DNA of 64,000 nt from contig JANQBS010000068.1 in the NCBI GenBank assembly GCA_033085395.1, positions 1 through 64,000 on the forward strand. Direction: 5' to 3'. The DNA comes from Xanthoparmelia taractica. Taxonomy: Eukaryota; Ascomycota; Lecanoromycetes; Lecanorales; Parmeliaceae. The translations under genes were made by a program, and so were the position numbers. The notes beneath the pieces were generated by a model, which did not search any database, was not told the DNA's origin, and saw only the letters and a program-made list of their open reading frames with translations. Shown piece by piece: positions 23,526 to 34,908 of the stretch (position 1 is its first letter; each line of letters starts with the position of its first letter).

Positions 23526-25220
23526 GACGTTATATATCTTATATTCGAAGTTCGTTAATACGTTAAAAGCCTTAATATCACTCGCATACTAATATAAATC
23601 TTTTAGTCGATATACGCCCGCATAGTCGAGTTATTTATATACGAGTTCGAATATCTTTTTAGGCGACTTATTTATAGTTAAGGTCTTAGTCGATATTAAT
23701 TTCTCACTTACTTACTTCTATATCGCTAGTTTTTAATTCTTCTAGATCGCTGATTCTTAAGTTATAAATACTCGATCTAATGCGTAATTCGTGAGTTCGT
23801 ATAAATTATCTAACACATAATCTTATGCGATAATTTTATTAGTTCGTTTGTTAACGATTTTGATACTCTAACTTTTAAAAATTACTATATATTCTCGCCA
23901 ATTCAAGGCGATAATAGATAATAAGTTAACATTTATTTTAGGTATATAGAGTACGTCTCTTATAATCTAAATATAACGTTTAATTCTTATCTAGATATCT
24001 TCTCGTTCGATAACTAATAACTCGTTTTAATCGTCGAATTTAATTAATTTATCGTAGAATATAAATCTAGTAAATAATTCGCGCTAAGACGTTATATACC
24101 GAGTTACTTCTAAGTCGATAAGTTATCTTATAGTCTTCTTATACTTATATAGGGTTATTTAGACTTATTTCTTCGATAATTTAGATAAGTTTTCATCTTA
24201 ATCCTCAGTAGTAATTACTACTTTATTCTTGCGCTTCGCGAGCTAACCTTACGTCTTATTCGAGATCTTTCGATTATTCTTAAGTCTTAAATTCTTATTT
24301 ATATCGTTCTTACTAGAATTAATATACTTAGATTTATAGTAATCTCTCTTATCGCAGTTATAGCACTTAATAGCTAACTAATTAATACCTTAAGATTGTT
24401 CTCGCTAACTTTACTTATTACGATCTCCTCTTATTATATTCGCGCTTTTTTTAGGCTTACGAATATTCTATTTTACGCTTCTAAGCTATTTAACTATTAG
24501 GGCTAATATTAATATATCTACTTAATCGAGTGTAAACTTGATTATTATATATTCCTCCCTCTAACACGCGTTTATAATTATCGTAGCACGACTAATTTCT
24601 AAAGGCCTGGCCTTCGAAACGAGATTATAGATCTCATCGCTAAGTTACTTTAGAGTTAAAATTATCTAATCGATGAATTCATTACTTTTCTTAGTGTAGT
24701 TATAGAAACGCTATAGCATCGTTATAAGTCGTCTCTTTTCACTTATATTATAAATTCGTTACAATTCGTCTTAAATATTCTTCGCACGCTTTAAATAAGC
24801 TATATACATCTATTAGAAGTTCTTAATATTACTCGTTAATAGAGTAACGATTTATTAATTTAAAATTATTTAATTTTTCATCTTCTTTCTCGTTGTTGGG
24901 CGGGAAAGATTTTTTAATACTATTTCTTATATTTCTTATTTACGTAGAAACCTCTTATAAGTCTAGGTTCACGTGTAATAGTTATAATCTTTTAGCACCC
25001 TTAAATAAGCGTAACTCGGCTTTAGAAGAGTCTTATCAAGGTTCGTTAGATCTATCTTAAGTAAGGAATCGTAAATATCGTTTAAGTTCTCCTACTTAAT
25101 GTGAAGACTCTTCTATTCGTTCGAGATTAATATTACTATTATCTCGCCAGCGAATATCTTGTTATCTTATTCTATTATAGTAATAATATAAATAACTAAT
25201 GCTAAGTTAATTCAGATTAA

Positions 25221-25234
25221 TCGGGCTTATAATC
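25221..25234 (-). other. Primer-binding site matching the initiator-Met tRNA anticodon region
   Basis: Directly inside the right LTR the plus strand reads TCGGGCTTATAATC. The fungal initiator tRNA-Met anticodon stem-loop contains GGGCUCAUAACC; the two differences are C to T. Ty1/copia elements of insects and fungi are known to prime from an internal half-molecule of this tRNA. The identification is by eye. Confidence 0.6.
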
Positions 25235-25510
25235 TATTGCAAATGTGGGTGACGAATAGCTATAACTAAGTAGAAATACTATTTAATGATTAATTAAGAC
25301 TAGCTAATTAATTCGATTAATCAAGTCTTAAGAACATAAGAAAGGAAGCATATAAAGGCGATTATGAATTAGTCTATATACTCGCGGAGAAGATTCCATT
25401 AGATTCGTCATTATTCGCTATCTCCACTCATAGAACGCTAACTGGACCAGGGGATCCTTCCCCGCTGGAATTGACTAGAAACCGAGCGAAATAATTACCT
25501 AATACCAACA
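25235..25510 (-). repeat. Right LTR (5' LTR of the minus-strand copia element)
   Basis: It begins TATTGCAAATGTGGGTGACG, with the expected TG start mutated to TA, and ends CCAACA. It is 276 bp, as is the left copy. The target duplication CTTCA follows at 25511-25515. Confidence 0.9.
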
Positions 25511-25621
25511 CTTCACGACCGATCAGGTAGCGGGTGATAGAAGTCATTATAAACTAACCAAATGGAGAGTAGGGTCATCCCCCATCAAAATTTCTACTGA
25601 ATTATTATTATTCCTTCTCCA

Positions 25622-26430
25622 TTAATAGCCTGTCATATAATCACAACCATCTATTACAGCCTGCAGTCTAGCAGGCATACTAGCTACTCGCTCATTTATA
25701 ATATCCTGATATACCAACCCGTTCCACCCGTAGTACGACCGCTCCAATATGAATATCTCTTCAAGTTCTGCTTCGGTGGCTGCCAGTAGTTCTTAATACG
25801 CAGGGGCTAAATCAGGCGAAGAAGCACAGTTTCGATACGTCTTAGGGCTTACAGACTTCTTCCACTTGTCGACTTTCCAGGAGTACGCCTCTGTACCGTA
25901 GCTTGAGTCACCGTCTTCCTCTGGATCGAAATTGGCGATTCCCCTTTTAATTGGATTATATTAATTCTTTTACGACGGGCTTTAGAATCGAGTCTCTATA
26001 GACTTCTTTTGATATCTTCTATTTTTATTAGTCGGTACGGTGTAGAACGCAAGATCCAATTTAAAATTGAATCTAACTGCAGCCCATGTGTGATGCCGGA
26101 ACTTTGTAGACTCATATTCGGGCTCTCTCTCAGCATGTTCTATGCATTTCTGACAATATCTCTTTCCAGGCTTCTGAATAATCCATAGTTTGCCTTGAGA
26201 ACTCTAGCCATAGTGGGCCTCGCCGAATCTGACAAAGAACCAGTAATTCCGATGTGGATATCGATTTCTTTTTGCCGTAGCCCAATCAACTCGTTTCTTT
26301 GCAGTACTCTTGTTGCACCAGCCCTTCCTGCATGCAATGCAATTATGATAAATCATAATCCCATTGTCCATAAAGCAGTCCTTCAAATAAGCAAATCCCA
26401 GCTGCTGTATAGTTTTGCTCCAGCCCACCT
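25622..26430 (-). pseudogene. Relic Tc1/mariner-type transposase
   Basis: Two parts remain on the minus strand. From 26428 to 26204 the frame reads GWSKTIQQLGFAYLKD, later WCNKSTAKKRVDWATAKRNR, and ends YWFFVRFGEAHYG, resembling the helix-turn-helix to first catalytic Asp region (V-RFSDE-HFG pattern). From about 25980 to 25622 it reads SPDLAPAY, a stop, AELEEIFILERSYYGWN and INERVASMPARLQAVIDG, ending MTGY then a stop; SMP-RLQAVI is typical of the Tc1-like C-terminus. The middle is AT-rich and broken. It directly adjoins the copia target duplication, suggesting the retrotransposon landed in or beside older transposon DNA. Confidence 0.65.
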
Positions 26431-26674
26431 CTTCAACACACCACCCTTAAGTGACCGGAGGACAAGGCAGACGCATTGTTCCTACGGTAGCACGGCGGAA
26501 TGTTGCATTACGAAAAGATCATACTCCCGTAATTCATAACGTTCAAGTAGCAGGACCCCATCTCGCAGCCCAGAGGAGAATTCGGGATTTTCCACCAACC
26601 ACTGACTCAATACGAAGGATGCCGGGGAGTAGTGAAAGGAGTGTTCTTCCAACATCCAGGTCTTACCTCACAAA

Positions 26675-27566
26675 TCATTTGAGCCGCTTCTCCAGGTTAG
26701 ACTGTTTGAAAGGTGCCATGCCAATCAATATTGCCGGCTCAGAGATATTGTGGTGCGCGTAACTCAAAACACCGATGGCGCCCGGCTCCATCATCATGGC
26801 GAATGGAAAACCCATCGGGTACTTCAGCCATCTTTTAGTGAAAGCGCGGAGGATGTGGCCATGAGCGACCTGGAGTGACTCAGCATGCTTCAGGGGCAAA
26901 GGTGAGGCAAGGGAAGAAGTTTCTTTATACCAACAACACCTCCGCAGCACTGCCACCTTGCATGTGTGGTTCCTGCAGCTCGTATATATTTTTTATAAGA
27001 CGGTCAAGACGGTGCCTGACCTGTTCCGCCGATCTAGGTCATGTCGGCAGAGCCATTGTAGGGGTCATCCGGTATCTAGACTCACTCTCCACCTTCACAT
27101 CCATCGACCCAAATGTCCCAAGGCTTCTCTTTATCCAGGCCCTTCTCTTTCCGGCGTGCACGGATCTCTTTTGTAAGCAATCCCTCGTAGTCACCATAAT
27201 CCCACTCCGCAATATCCTCCGTGATCGTCACCTTGCCCTCCTTCATAAGTGCATCTTTCTGGGCATCGCCGAGCAGTATGTCAAGGGTTTGCAGTGCGCG
27301 GTGGCGAGGGCTGATGAAGACATGCGCGAACTTGGACGGATCTATAAGTTTGCCTGAGCCCACAAGCACCTCACCACTGTCTTGAACTTGACGGACGCCA
27401 TTAGATGTAAGTGGGAGCTCTGTTTTGCCCGTGTATCGTCCGTTGATCGTCCACTCGGTCTCGCCTGAATCGTAGGCCTCAGCTATGTAGACTCCGTGAG
27501 ATGAAGAGAATTTCTACCGTGACGGGCGATATATACTCGCGGCGTTCCTGCGTTCAAGTCGGACAT
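26675..27566 (-). CDS. Histidine phosphatase, Shb17-like (sedoheptulose bisphosphatase family)
   Basis: Four exons, 27566-27518, 27464-27086, 27033-26931 and 26869-26675, total 726 nt and give 241 aa. Introns of 53, 52 and 61 nt are GT-AG, and phase closes at every joint. The catalytic RHG motif is split by the first intron: exon 1 ends with ARH plus one base and exon 2 begins with the remaining bases of Gly and ETEWTINGRYTGKTELPLT. Further phosphoglycerate-mutase-fold motifs are FISPRHRALQT, EWDYGDYEGL and VAHGHILRAF with the second catalytic His. S. cerevisiae Shb17 hydrolyses sedoheptulose-1,7-bisphosphate in riboneogenesis; other relatives are broad acid phosphatases, so the substrate is inferred. 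The gene is intact although flanked by decayed DNA on both sides. Confidence 0.85.
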
Positions 27567-28043
27567 TGTCTATTTTGAGGCCTGAGATAAGGGCTGACTT
27601 GTAGGAGGGTTCACCCCCACTGCGGCCACCTAGGTTAGCCCTAGTTTTCCGAATATGATTACGTATCTTAGGATTGACCTAGGGCTAGGTGCCAAAACAC
27701 AGCGTCCCACCACCCTTCCTCGAAGAGTCCGGAACCCTCTAAGACCAACCAGGTCTCCAAACTATTGCGTATTCTAGCCAGCTGCGTGTGAATCCCAGTA
27801 TCGGAGAGTGGAGTGAACGTATATCCAAAGTCTTGACGTACCCCCAATGGCTTTCTTTCGCGACCCACGAGTCTCTTAATGGGACGTACAGAATTCAATG
27901 TTTATAAGATGATTGGATAACATATTTGACCTTATTCCCAGTCGCCGAGCGAAAGTTTGGCAACTTTAAAGTCATGTCGAGACAATAGTTGCTGTTCGGC
28001 ATCATGTTAAGGCCATTATAACTTTTAGAAAACGGACGAGAGT
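27567..28043. other. Intergenic between phosphatase and PKS pseudogene; small inverted repeat
   Basis: At about 27628-27683 an imperfect inverted repeat occurs (CACCTAGGTTAGCCCTAG facing GACCTAGGGCTAGGTG). Its GACCTAGGGCTAG core also occurs in the right arm of the element at 2-434, hinting at a related insertion. A 76-codon minus-strand frame (27898-27668) has no recognised motif. Confidence 0.35.
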
Positions 28044-31000
28044 CTACTGTGCTGCAATGGTAAACCCCATCTTCTCCGCCACCACTCCTGCCAGAGCCTT
28101 GAAGGTGAGCGTAGGTGCCAGCAGCTTCTGAAACGGATAATCCAAACCAAACTCCTTGAATATCCATGTTCTCATTTCCACGCCAATCATGCTATCAAGG
28201 CCATAACTTCCCAGCGAAGGGCCATCAAGCTCAAAATCATCGACAGGAATCATTAGGATGTTAGACATGCGCTTGGCAATGTGCTCGGCTATTACGACCA
28301 TGATTGCCTCTGAGCCCCCGGATGACGCCTCTTTGATTGTCGCATTAAAGTTGTTACTGCCGCTGCCACTGCCACCAGACTGGCCCTTATCGGCGGCGAT
28401 GACTGCCTGAACGTAATAGAAACGCGCGTCATTGTACCAGTATGCGTCCACATTCGCAGTCGAGTTCATGGACCTGGCCAGCTCCCTGGCTTCCATTCCC
28501 ATTATGATCTGCGAGTCCATCTCATCTGAATCTTTGGAAGAGCGGCGGGACATGGTGATCTCAAACCCATGGAGCATCTCAAGTTCATCGATGCCGTACA
28601 AGCCTTTTCGTGCCAATGACGTCTCGATGGCATCGTTCTCGGCCACCACACCAACGTCGAGCACCATTGGTAGAACAAGTGATGTCGCGGCGAGATGGCT
28701 GACGCAGCGCTGTAACGTCAATGCGTCGAGAACACTGTTCGCGGCGCTGTAGTTGCTCTGCCCGGTGTTTCCTAGCAACGCCGAAATAGAGCTTGTCATG
28801 ACAAAGAAGTCCAGATCTGAATGCTGGACTGCATGATGGAGGCTGAGTGCACTCTGAGCCTTGGGTTTGACGCAGTCGACGAATGCCGGGTGATCCATGT
28901 GCTCAAACATACCATCCTATTTGTTCGCATTTCAGTGAAAGCTTACTAAAAGGCGCACCAAAACAAGATAGCCCACTCACCTTGAATACCGTAGCCGCGT
29001 GAACCACGCCACGGATCCGACCTCCGTTGTTCAATTCAAGAACAATACGGCGGACAGCTTCGTCGTCGGAAGCGTCTGCGCGGAATACTTGCGTTGTGGC
29101 ACCAGATCTCTTGAGACTTTCAACAAGGCGAGCGGCCTCCGGCTTGTCGGCGCCCGACCGCGAAATGAAAGCGAAATGCTTTGCTCCTCGCTCGTTCATC
29201 CATCTTGTCAGGCTTCGGCCCAACCATCCAAGACAGCCCACAAGGAGGTAGGTTGCGTCGGCCGAGAAACATAATTGCGCGGTTTTAGGGATTATCTGGT
29301 GCGTTTGGCGTTAGTCACTTCTATCACCAGCAGGAATAATATTGCCGTTACCTTGACTTGACTTTCACCGTAGCCGAAGCGTACGATGCTCGCCTCATTC
29401 TGCCCCTCAGCGTGGCTGAGTGAATCACTAGCATCCGCAACGTCCACGACCTTAACCGAGCCGTCTGAGCCGCCCATAAATATATCCGGATAATTCTTCA
29501 GCATTTGTAGCGACAGCTCCAGAAGTCCTGCAGCGGACTTCGGAGAGGCACGCAACGCTTTCAGATTAGCGGATATAAAGTTCGCACCGCGTGTGAACGG
29601 CAATGGATCTGATGCCGCTTCACGTGAAATATCACTGACCATGAATTGACAGAAAGCAGGGATGCATCTCCAGATTTCTTGGGCCAATGGGGAGAAGTCG
29701 TGGACAATGACGTTCACAGCGCCGGAATGTGCCCTTTTACATTGTTCGTGGATCAAAGCCAAGATAATCTTCACATGTTCGGATAGGAGCACCTGCTCAG
29801 GGTCAAGGCCAAGCTGAGAGATGTACTCCTCCTTTTCCTCGCACGAGTTGACGACAATGTTGAGCTTCCAGCCTACACCCTTTACGAGTCTTGTTACCGT
29901 GGTCATGAAAGGCTTTGGACCCGGAAGCGACAAAAGAAAGTCGCCCCGCGCCACCTTGTTGCGGAACAAACAGAGATTGACTATCGGAAACAATGGCAAC
30001 AGTTTTGACAGAAGCGTCTCAGGTAGACTATGCTCGTCTTCTTTTAGGATAGCATATGTAGAATTGTACACCACCGTTTGAAGTCCGTCGTCGGAAGGAG
30101 TAACAATGTGCCTCCCCACCAGATACTGATCGACCGAAGAGCCAACGCGTAAAACAGTGCCACAAACGAGCAGCCGCGACCCCGAAGTAGATCGCTGCAG
30201 CTCCGATGCAAGAATCTGGGCCTCTACCTCATCATCTGCCAAGCGGGGCCGCTGGCTCGGTGGCTCAAATACAAGCTGGCCGTTTGTGTTTCTAGCCTTT
30301 AATGGAAGCCCCCAAGGCAGAAGCTTCTCCTGTGCTTGAGTCTCGCCCTGGTTCAAGCCCCCATGAGGGTAGACGCGGGAGATATGCAAAACGCCTTTGT
30401 GGAGCCAAAATTCCGTATCGTATCCCGAGTCATTGATATCAGCTGTCTCCAATTGGCTAGTGATTGCTTTACCCACGTCTTCGGGCGTCTCACCATAGTC
30501 AATGTCGAGTAACACAATCCGAGCGGCAGTTTACTCTGAGCGAATGGTGCGGAGGAAGCCCTCTGCCATTCCCGCTGAGGCTGATCGGCCCTGCTTCACA
30601 CCCTGAGTAAGCCATAGCGTGCGGACCCCCGAGATGAGAACCGTTTTCACAGCTTCAAAAACTCCTGCATCTGAGGACATGGCAGAGAAGAGGGTCCCTG
30701 TTGTGTCATCAATCACGACACGAAGGTCTCGCTCAGGTGAGAAGTCCTTGATTAACTTCTCGCGGACGAGCTTGTTCAACTAAGAGGTCGACACAGCTTC
30801 TTTCAGGCTTTGGCTACCTTGCAATGAGAGAATAGTTGCACCGTCGTTTTCCGAAGCCGTGCCATTTGTATAGGTCTCTGTCCTGAAGAAGGCAAAATGC
30901 TCGCCCAGTTACAGCGAACCGCTTGGGACCGTGGATAATTGCTGTGAAAAGCCAAGTAGCCAGCCTCCACTTTGGACAAGAGGTATCAGAGCTTCGAGAG

Positions 31001-34000
31001 GGCTACTAGGCTGATGACCCGAATAGTCAGCGAATACCATGTCATAAGGACCATCAGTGGCCGGTATCCACTTTTCCGGAGAGTCTGGCAAGGCTCTGAC
31101 AGTCGTACGGGCCTTTGCCTCATTGGGGAGATGTAGCTCCTGCTCTCCGTCAAAGCCGAGTGTGATGGTCGCGGTATCTGGAAGAACCTTCAAGGCCATT
31201 TCCATGGTTTCTGGAGCCGGCGAACCACAGATAAGAATCCTATTCACATGCTGGCGGTGGCTGACGAGTTCAATGAGCTTGCCAAGACGCTCGAAAATAC
31301 TTGATACGCTTGGCCACATTCGCTCGAATACGTCAGACTTCAGAGACTTTATGTCTGGCTTCCATGAAACTATCGAGAATGGGCCTGAGCCTGTTCCTCT
31401 GGTGAGAGAGCTGGCTGGAAGAGCGGCGTCGTAAACGATGCAGGTGAGGTTCCTGATGTCCAGGAGGAGTCTGCTGTCTGGCCCCGTGAGGCGAACATTA
31501 GTATTGAATTCCCTCTCATGGTGATCATCGATCCATGCTATAGCATGCCCAGTTGAGGCAGCGTCCTCTCGTGCTGGGAAGAGAGAGACCTCTTCGATAC
31601 GTGTCGGCACGACTCCCCAGGGCACCTCTTTGTGCTTGCCAGCATGGATCGAGATAATTATAAGCTGCAGGCAAGCGTCAACAGTAGAAAGATGGACAAA
31701 GTAACGGGATTCTCCTTGCATGACGCCAGAGCTCTCTAATACTGTCACATCTCCTGTAGCGTGATGAATACTTCGATCTGTTCGGACGGACTGAAGCTGT
31801 TGGAATGTATTGCCGTAGTAGAAGCCGCCACGGTCGAAAGCATTATACCACCGCTTACCGGACACGCGCTGTGTCAGTGCCGACTCAATCACAGGCGTTT
31901 CTTGAGGTATGGTAGGTCTATGAGCTGCTGAAATTCTCCCTTCGCAATGCACCGTCCACACCCCATCCGCCAAGGACTCTATCGCGAAGAAATGCCAATG
32001 TGATCCATCTGTCGCCTTTTGCAGGCGCAAAATGGTCTCCACCCCGTCATTATTGTCAGGTATCACAAGAGCAGTCTAATGTTCACGTCGCGAAGGGTGA
32101 CACCTTCGAAGGGCTGTCCTTCGGTCACATGCACCTGCCGCAGGGCTTCTATGGCCATCGAAAGGTGACCTGCCGCGGGAAAGATGGCAGTGCCACCAAG
32201 CTGTGGTCCTTATTTTTAACTGTTGTTCATGCGTGAAAGAAGGGGGCGAACCTTACATTGTGGTCTTTGAGCCAAGGAATATCCCGATGGCGAAGCACGT
32301 TGCGCCATACCTGGTTATGTATCGTAAGCCCCGATACTCGACTTCCCAAGAGATCATGTCGCGGATAAATTCGGGGGCGTTGTTCGGCGCTGCTTCGCGG
32401 CTCCGCCCAGTAATGCTTCTCGTAGTTCCATTGATAGGGAGGTAAGTCGACGAGTAGGTTTGTTGCCGTAGGCTTACGTATCCCAGTATCAAATGAAGCC
32501 GCCAAGTTGACCTCCTCCAAGTCGACTGGGCAGCCAGCTATAAAAAGAAGTCCAGCCACGGAAAGAAGCTGGACGGCGCCATTCTTATTTCGCACTAGGG
32601 ATGGGACGTACTTGAAGCGTCCTAAGCCGCGGGCCTTACAGATCTGCTTGAAGGGACCCGACAACGCTGAATGAGGTCCGATCTCAACAACGAGATTCAC
32701 ATGCCCGAACTGGCTGTCCGCACCGAGGCGCTGGATCGCCGTGTTGAAAAGAACTCTTTGCCGAAGGTTTGCGCTCCAATAACCTAGGCCAGGTGGTCCT
32801 CAGCAATAGGCTCTCCTGTGACGGAAGAGATCATCTGCGACCTCGGTTGACGCCACAACAGGTCATCTTCAGTAACTGTGGTAAGGGCTTCAGACAGCAT
32901 GATATCGTATGTTGCGCCTACAGGAACCATGTGTGGAGAGTAATACGCCTTCCCCGTGTTGAGCTCCCGGGCAAAAACACCCTTCAAGCTCAAGTCATTC
33001 CGAAGCTTGGATATAGACTTGGCCGTACCGCTTACAGTCACGCTATTTGGCGAGTTCTCGCAAGCGATGCAGGCATCCTCTGCGGCTGACGGAAGGAATT
33101 CTTGAACCTCTTCCACTCCCAATCCCACAGCAAGCATGGAGCCGAAAGTGGACTTTTCAGCCACGGCACGACCACGGCAGAACGCGGCCAAGATTGCTTC
33201 GGGGGCGCTGATCAAACCAGCAGCGTATGCTGCCCCGATCTCGCCAGAGGAATGGCCGATACTCACCGTGGTCACAATGCCCCATTGGGAGAAAAGGTCG
33301 ACCAAAGCAATTTGAATGGCCGTGCAAAGTGGCTGAGTAGTTTCCGCTTCATTGATCCTGCTGGCTGTGGATTTGACATCTCCCAGCAGCAGTTCGGCAA
33401 TTCTGAAAGAGGGTTTGGGATGGATTCTGGCGAGGACCATGTCAAGTTTCTGGATGGTATCCATAACACTTGGGAAATCCTGAAGGGCATCCCTTCCCAT
33501 ACCGACCCATTGTGCCTGAAAGCTGTTAGACTGTTCTCCATGTTGTTCGTTGGACACCTAGAAACTTATTCCTTGGCCTGGGAACAGAAAGCCAATACTC
33601 GTGGCCTTTGTCGAAGTAACCCCACTCTGTAAGGCATTGGATGCAAAAGCCTCTTCTTCTCGACCCTCGTACGCCACAGTGAAGGCTCGATGCGAAAAAA
33701 AGGTACGGTGTAAATTTGAAGTATGCGCTAAATCAACGAGATAGTAGTTCGGGGCTACATCGCCAATTGCCTTAACCTTTCGAGTCAATGTTGTATTGTC
33801 ATGTGCCGAAAAGCAGAGAAGGAACGGCTTTCTTGAAGATCGATCGTAAGGAGCCATTTTCTTGGCTCCGGCGTGCTGATACCACGGGTGCAATGTGTCA
33901 ATTGACTCTATTATGATATGGCCATTAGTACCGCCATATCCAAACGAGGATACACTTGCTCTGCGGACGACCGAGTCTTCTGGCCAGGGTGCAGTATTTG

Positions 34001-34770
34001 CGTGGACTTTTACATTCCATTCAGTCTCCAATACTTGAACAATCAGTGAGCCAGGCATACGAGGTTTTAAGTTTGTACAAACTCACTGTTGGTGTTGAGC
34101 CTATTGACAAAGGCAACGCCGGGGATCAGGGCAGCTTCTGTCATCATTGAGGCTTTCATGACAGCAAAGCTGCCGCTTGCCGCTTCGCTGTGGCCAATGT
34201 TAGGCTTGACCTATGTCACAGTCAGTGAGTGAGGTCGACCAAAAGGGTTTGGGGCTTCACGAACGGCTCCCATCAGCAAAGGCTTGTCTTTTGGCCGTGT
34301 ATCATTCATAGCGCGGGAAACAGCCTTGGCCTCGATTGGATCTCCAACTGGCGTGCCGGTACCATGCAGCTCAGCGTATACGGTTTGGGTTGGATCAAGC
34401 TTAGCTTTCTCGTAAGCGATGCGCACGACACGCTCCTGTCCCGCGGCGCTAGGATGCGTGATACCCATGCCATCAACCTTGCCATTTCTGTACCGCAACA
34501 TATTAGAATGGACATCACCGGGCATGCTCGGGGACTTACGTGTTTACGGCGCTCGAGCGAATCACTCCTCGGATTAGATCACCATCCTGAATGGCGTCCG
34601 CAAGACGCTTCATATACAAAGCTCCGGCGCCCTCGGCTCGACCATATCCGTCGGCAGACTCGTCAAAAGTGTGGCATGTGGATTTTGGAGACAAGATGCC
34701 CAGTTTAGCAGTGTTCATGCTTTGATCCACTATTAGTATCAAATTGACTCCACCAACCATGGCCGCAAAA
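28044..34770 (-). pseudogene. Highly reducing iterative type I polyketide synthase, truncated and multiply disabled
   Basis: Domain order on the minus strand: ketosynthase C-terminal part (HGTGTPVGDP; GHSEA His), acyltransferase (GHSSGE active Ser, 33.2 kb), dehydratase (WLKDHN; double-hotdog), a degenerate middle that may hold methyltransferase and enoylreductase remnants, ketoreductase (TSSISALLGNTGQSNYSAANS, 28.8 kb) and carrier domain (GLDSM). Spliced introns are 34539-34488, 34264-34211, 34086-34034, 32256-32201, 29351-29296 and 28980-28917. Lesions: homology starts abruptly near 34765, so the ketosynthase half with the catalytic Cys is missing; the intron at 33571-33516 has a GA donor; frameshifts lie near 32783 and 32077; in-frame stops are TAA 30909-30911, TAG 30780-30782 and TAA 30531-30533, each one C-to-T step from a Gln codon. 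A working enzyme cannot be made. The product is unknown. Confidence 0.9.
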
Positions 34771-34908
34771 AATGCGCAAAATAAATAACTGTAGATATTT
34801 GTCCAACCGCGAAAAACATAGCATTTATTGTTCTTACGCACCAAACCGATGCATCGTGATTCAACCTCGATTTCGACTTCGCCAGTTCCAGCTCGCAGAC
34901 GGGAGTGT

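Larger units (their letters stand above)
19078..25200 (-). pseudogene. Remnants of copia gag-pol
   Basis: Three landmarks survive on the minus strand. A gag zinc knuckle lies at 24365-24324, now C-Y-N-C-D-K-R-D-Y-Y-K-S-K-Y; the CCHC form needs only G to D, H to Y and C to Y, all transitions. The reverse transcriptase active-site strand is at about 20010-19960, with YVNN at 19989-19978 where YVDD is expected, followed by ILVFTK. The RNase H end at about 19150-19078 reads GLDFVLTADQAANILTKPLA, and ILTKPL is the usual copia terminus. Many stops lie between, so no protein can be made. Confidence 0.8.
18721..25510 (-). mobile_element. Ty1/copia LTR retrotransposon, RIP-mutated, with nested insertions
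   Basis: Two 276-bp LTRs (18721-18996, 25235-25510) bound a 6790-bp element. The flanking bases CTTCA at 18716-18720 and 25511-25515 are an exact 5-bp target duplication. Coding order places the element on the minus strand: primer-binding site and gag near the right LTR, RNase H end and a purine tract near the left LTR. Removing the three nested inserts and their duplications leaves about 5.17 kb, a normal copia length. The interior is extremely AT-rich and carries no usable frame; motif changes are C to T or G to A, as expected of RIP. Confidence 0.93.

Noticed and set aside
18716..25515. Reading the copia element as a gypsy-type or plus-strand element
   Set aside because: The zinc knuckle, YVNN (YVDD-derived) motif, ILTKPL end, primer site and purine tract all order it on the minus strand as copia.
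27628..27690. Inverted CCTAG-rich repeat as a separate transposon
   Set aside because: The arms match only in part and no target duplication is visible; noted as a possible relative of the element at 2-434.
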